NCBI GenBank assembly: GCA_028819505.1
Contig: JAPPLH010000053.1
Coordinates: forward strand, 1 to 64,000
Direction: 5' to 3'
Length of the DNA: 64,000 bases
Origin: Acidimicrobiaceae bacterium
GTDB lineage: Bacteria; Actinomycetota; Acidimicrobiia; Acidimicrobiales; Aldehydirespiratoraceae
The number at the start of each line of letters is the position of its first letter. The first letter of the stretch is position 1. Below, piece by piece: positions 61,299 through 64,000 of this stretch. The notes beneath the pieces are model-generated. The model did no database searches, was not told the DNA's origin, and saw only the letters and a program-made list of their open reading frames with translations. A program made the position numbers and the translations under genes.

Positions 61299-61536
61299 CG
61301 GCCCAGTCGGACCAGTCCTCAGCGGCCGGGAAGCTCTGAATGGCCATGAGCTCGAGTTCGTCGGGACGGAGCGGCGACCTCGCGTACACCTCCGCGTCGC
61401 GCTCGGCCGCCACGGCGTTTAGATACCGCCGCAGCGCCTCGCGGATCATGTGCGACACCGAGACTCCTAACGCGTCGGCCTCTTCCCGCACCCGGCTGGC
61501 TTCAGCGTCTGCCATTCTGCAGGTCAACATCGTCAT
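61285..61536 (-). CDS. RHH antitoxin (MazE-like role)
   Basis: An 83-residue ribbon-helix-helix protein: TCRMADAEASRVREEADALGVSVSHMIREALRRYL, then an acidic C terminus (RPDELELMAIQ and SFPAAEDWSDWADASG) that would bind MazF. ATG 61536 has a TATAGT -10 six bases upstream on the minus strand. A GACT..AGTC inverted repeat overlaps it. Confidence 0.85.
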   Translation of the reverse strand: MTMLTCRMADAEASRVREEADALGVSVSHMIREALRRYLNAVAAERDAEVYARSPLRPDELELMAIQSFPAAEDWSDWADASG

Positions 61537-61542
61537 ACAGTG

Positions 61543-61548
61543 ACTATA
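61543..61548 (-). promoter_or_regulatory. -10 of the RHH/MazF pair
   Basis: TATAGT on the minus strand is six bases from ATG 61536. Confidence 0.6.
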
Positions 61549-61630
61549 CCCAGTCTTACAACGCTGCCGGTCCCGGACGCCGGGGCGGCTACGGGTAGGG
61601 GACTAGCTGCTAGGCGGAAGCCCATCAGGG

Positions 61631-61742
61631 GGCACCGTCCACAAGGATCCAAGACGACCCGTAGAGCGCGTCGAGGCGATCCTGCGTGGTGGGGCCCAGC
61701 AGCACGGCACCGTCCACAAGGATCCAAGACGACCCGTAGAGC
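61631..61742. repeat. Two identical 37-bp repeats with a 38-bp interval (CRISPR-like)
   Basis: Bases 61631-61667 and 61706-61742 are identical over 37 positions (begin GGCACCGTCCACAAGGATCC), 75 bases apart. Repeat and spacer sizes fit a CRISPR of one spacer, but there is no leader, cas gene or terminal GAAA, and only two units are present. A tandem duplication or MIRU-like unit is equally possible. No protein gene was recognised in 61549-61854. Confidence 0.6.
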
Positions 61743-61854
61743 CCTCAAGCGCATCGTCAGCTTCGCGAGGGCTGCTGGCGATTTCGTGATGCACATGCGC
61801 TCGACCTGAGTTGGTTGCTCCTGTAGCAGAGAGCGCCGGCGACCCTGTCGGAGT

Positions 61855-64000
61855 TCAGCGTTGGCGGGTGCTGTCGCCGGGTTGACGCGCCTTGGTAGAA
61901 CTGGGAGCCAGGTCGCAGCGGGCCTGCTGGCCGTCGATGGTGACGTCATGGGCGACGAAGCCCGCCAGCCAGCGGCTCGTCGCGGTTGACCCGGCTGCTC
62001 CGGCCGCGTCGCCTTCACCGAGCGCGGCGACCTCGAAGTCGGTGGCCAGCACCTGCTCGGCCACGTAGTCGCGCCACTGCTCGACCGCCGCGGCCTGCTC
62101 GGCCGTGGCCAGTGCCAGCGACACCTGGATGCGGTCGGTCACCACGTAGCCGTCGATGCGCCGGCAGTCCTGGATGACCCGCACCGCGTCGCGGGCCCAG
62201 CCCTCGGCCTCCAGCTCAGGGGTGACCGCGGTGTCGAGCACGACCACCGCGTCACCGGACTGCAGCCCGGCGGCCGCGCCGCCCTCCGACGCCTCTACGG
62301 CCAACTCGAAGCTGCCCGCCTCCAGCTCGTGGCCGGCCGCGGTCACGGTGCCGTCGTCGTTGCGGGTCCAGTCGCCGGAGCGGGCCGCCCTGAAAACCTC
62401 CTGCACGGAACCTCCGAGACGGGGCCCGAGCACGGCGCCGTTGGGCCGCAGCGCCAGGGAGGCGTGCGCCGCGAGGTCGTCGGTCAGCACCACCGACTTG
62501 ACGTTGATTTCGTCGGCCAGCAGGTCGGCCAGCGGGGCCAGGTCCTCGGCACCGTCACCGGCCACAGTGGCTCGGGCCAGGGGCAGGCGCACCCGCAGCC
62601 CGGCGTCCTCGCGCACCCGCAGCGCAGCTGAGGCCGCGTCGCGCAGCCGCTCCATGCGAGCAACCAGCGCGTCGTCGGCGGGCAGCCCCTCGGCGTCGGG
62701 GTCGGGCCAGTCGGCCAGATGCACCGAGGCGCCGCCGGCGAGCCCGCCGTGGATCTCCTCGGCGACCATGGGCAGGAAAGGCGCGGCCACCCTGGTCAGG
62801 GTGGTGAGCACCACATGGAGGGTGTCGAAGGCGGCCCGGTCGGTGTCGGCGCCGCCCGCGTTCCAGAAGCGGTCCCGGGACCGGCGGATGTACCAGTTGT
62901 TCAGGGCATCGATGAAGGCCGCGATCTCGGCTGCGCCCCCGGGCAGGTCGTAGGCGTCCATCCGCTCGGCGACCCGTTCCACCAGCGTGCGGGTGCGGGC
63001 CAGGACATACCGGTCGAGCACGTCGCCGCTGCCGGTGCTCCGCTGGGCGGTGTAGCCCTCGGCGTTGGCGTACATCGTGAAGAACGAATATGCGTTCCAG
63101 ACGGGCAGCAGGATCTGGCGGGTGACCTCGTCGATGCCGTCGTCGTTGATGCGCAGGTCGCCGCCCCGCACGATGTTGGCCGCCATCAGGTACCAGCGCA
63201 GCGCGTCGGCGCCCTGGTTCTCGAAGATGTCGGTGGGCTCGGTGTAGTTGCGCAGCTTCTTGGAGAGCTTGGCGCCGTCGGCGGCCAGCAGGATGCCGTG
63301 GCAGATCACGTTGGAGAAGGCGGGCCGGTCGAACAGCGCCCCGGCCAGCACGTGCAGCGTGTAGAACCAGCCCCGGGTCTGGTTGATGTACTCCACGATG
63401 AAGTCGGCCGGGAAGTGGCTCTCGAACCACTCGGTGTTCTCGAAGGGGTAGTGCACCTGCGCGAAGGGCATCGACCCCGACTCGAACCAGCAGTCGAGCA
63501 CCTCGGGCACCCGCCGCATAGTCGACCGTCCGGTGGGGTCGTCGGGGTTGGGGCGGGTCAGCGCGTCGATGAAGGGCCGGTGCAGGTCGTCGGGGCGCAC
63601 CCCGAAGTCGCGCTCGAGCTCGTCGAGCGAGCCGTACACGTCGATCCGCGGGTATGCGGGGTCGTCGCTGCGCCACACCGGGATGGGCGAGCCCCAGAAA
63701 CGGTTGCGGCTGATCGACCAGTCGCGGGCGCCTTCGAGCCACATGCCGAACCGGCCGTCGCGCACGTGGTCCGGCACCCAGTTGATCTGCCGGTTGAGCT
63801 CCACCAGCCGGTCCCGGATGGCGGTCACCTCCACGTACCAGCTGTTGATGGCCCGGTAGATGACGGGGGTGTCGGTGCGCCAGCAGTACGGGTAGTTGTG
63901 CTCGTAGCTGTCGTGGCGGACGATGCGGCCCGCGTCCTTGAGACGGCGGATGATCCCGGCGTTGGCCTCGAACACGTTGACGCCGGCCCAGTCCGACACC
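61855..64000 (-). CDS. ileS: Isoleucyl-tRNA synthetase, C-terminal part
   Basis: The window edge cuts the N terminus, so about 715 residues are seen. VIYRAINSWYVEVTAIRDRLVELNRQINWVPDHVRDGRFGMWLEGARDWSISRNRFWGSPIPVWR belongs to the catalytic domain; the ATP loop reads DGAKLSKKLRNY, a KMSKS variant in the eukaryote-like (type 2) arrangement. The anticodon-binding helical domain follows (LNNWYIRRSRDRFWNAG, FLPMVAEEIHGGL). The C-terminal region (about 600-715) is type-2-like. Ends with a stop at 61855. Type 2 enzymes are usually less sensitive to mupirocin; this is family knowledge. Confidence 0.93.
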   Translation of the reverse strand, partial: VSDWAGVNVFEANAGIIRRLKDAGRIVRHDSYEHNYPYCWRTDTPVIYRAINSWYVEVTAIRDRLVELNRQINWVPDHVRDGRFGMWLEGARDWSISRNRFWGSPIPVWRSDDPAYPRIDVYGSLDELERDFGVRPDDLHRPFIDALTRPNPDDPTGRSTMRRVPEVLDCWFESGSMPFAQVHYPFENTEWFESHFPADFIVEYINQTRGWFYTLHVLAGALFDRPAFSNVICHGILLAADGAKLSKKLRNYTEPTDIFENQGADALRWYLMAANIVRGGDLRINDDGIDEVTRQILLPVWNAYSFFTMYANAEGYTAQRSTGSGDVLDRYVLARTRTLVERVAERMDAYDLPGGAAEIAAFIDALNNWYIRRSRDRFWNAGGADTDRAAFDTLHVVLTTLTRVAAPFLPMVAEEIHGGLAGGASVHLADWPDPDAEGLPADDALVARMERLRDAASAALRVREDAGLRVRLPLARATVAGDGAEDLAPLADLLADEINVKSVVLTDDLAAHASLALRPNGAVLGPRLGGSVQEVFRAARSGDWTRNDDGTVTAAGHELEAGSFELAVEASEGGAAAGLQSGDAVVVLDTAVTPELEAEGWARDAVRVIQDCRRIDGYVVTDRIQVSLALATAEQAAAVEQWRDYVAEQVLATDFEVAALGEGDAAGAAGSTATSRWLAGFVAHDVTIDGQQARCDLAPSSTKARQPGDSTRQR

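Noticed and set aside
61540-61809. Short frame encoding two RHRPQGSKTTRRA-type repeats
   Set aside because: It is the translation of the two 37-bp DNA repeats; no start signal and no family.

Overview
The window is about 64 kb of very GC-rich DNA with dense, mostly overlapping genes. Gene content and signals suggest a high-GC actinomycete, perhaps class Acidimicrobiia: GuaB3 beside GuaA, tsaE-tsaB-tsaD, a CIRCE-controlled groESL, class I ribonucleotide reductase, CYP125-like P450s, an LLM flavoprotein, and a GOLPH3-like protein. This placement is an inference from content. No rRNA or tRNA gene was recognised. Roughly twenty genes carry a TANNNT -10 hexamer 6-8 bases before the start codon, the signature of leaderless transcription common in actinomycetes, and this was used to choose many starts.

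Layout. 1-10.3 kb is core: acpS-nnr, alr, an AbrB/PIN toxin pair, a P1-family peptidase, tsaE-tsaB-tsaD (t6A tRNA modification), groES-groEL, a small conserved ORF and a Nudix hydrolase. 10.3-12.3 kb holds an accessory Schlafen/AlbA_2 ATPase-type gene with its own palindromic operator. 12.3-28.4 kb is mostly core again (guaB3, guaA, cystathionine beta-synthase/gamma-synthase operon, pcrA, alaX, sucCD, purH), interrupted by an RHH/MazF pair, a beta-propeller remnant, a Fic gene behind a duplicated 64-bp promoter segment, and a VapBC pair. 28.4-31 kb has an AAA/DUF4143 gene lying between an intact homocysteine S-methyltransferase gene and a second fragment of the same gene's 3' end.

31-54 kb is a catabolic region: TauD-like and LLM oxygenases, a citrate-synthase-like enzyme, two P450s, acyl-CoA dehydrogenase, a glutamine-synthetase-like ligase, two class-I glutamine-amidotransferase-fold hydrolases, an extradiol (LigB) dioxygenase, an acetoacetate-decarboxylase-fold protein, a MarR regulator, an FAH-family hydrolase and an aldehyde dehydrogenase. 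The combination of gamma-glutamyl ligase, P450, gamma-glutamyl hydrolase and extradiol ring cleavage suggests an uncharacterised route for an aromatic amine or related compound. A near-palindrome in front of the decarboxylase-P450-dioxygenase-amidotransferase operon recurs at the 5' end of marR, which suggests common control. HigBA, RHH/PIN, a second AAA/DUF4143 gene and a DNA methyltransferase with a 21-codon partner remnant interrupt this region.

54-64 kb: a degenerate duplicate of the aldehyde dehydrogenase 3' end, a VapBC45-like pair, a GOLPH3-like gene, nrdAB, a 2-oxoglutarate oxygenase, an RHH/MazF pair, a two-unit CRISPR-like direct repeat and the 3' part of ileS, cut by the window edge. 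Seven toxin-antitoxin pairs plus Fic, several repeat families and several gene remnants mark this as a genome shaped by accessory-gene turnover.
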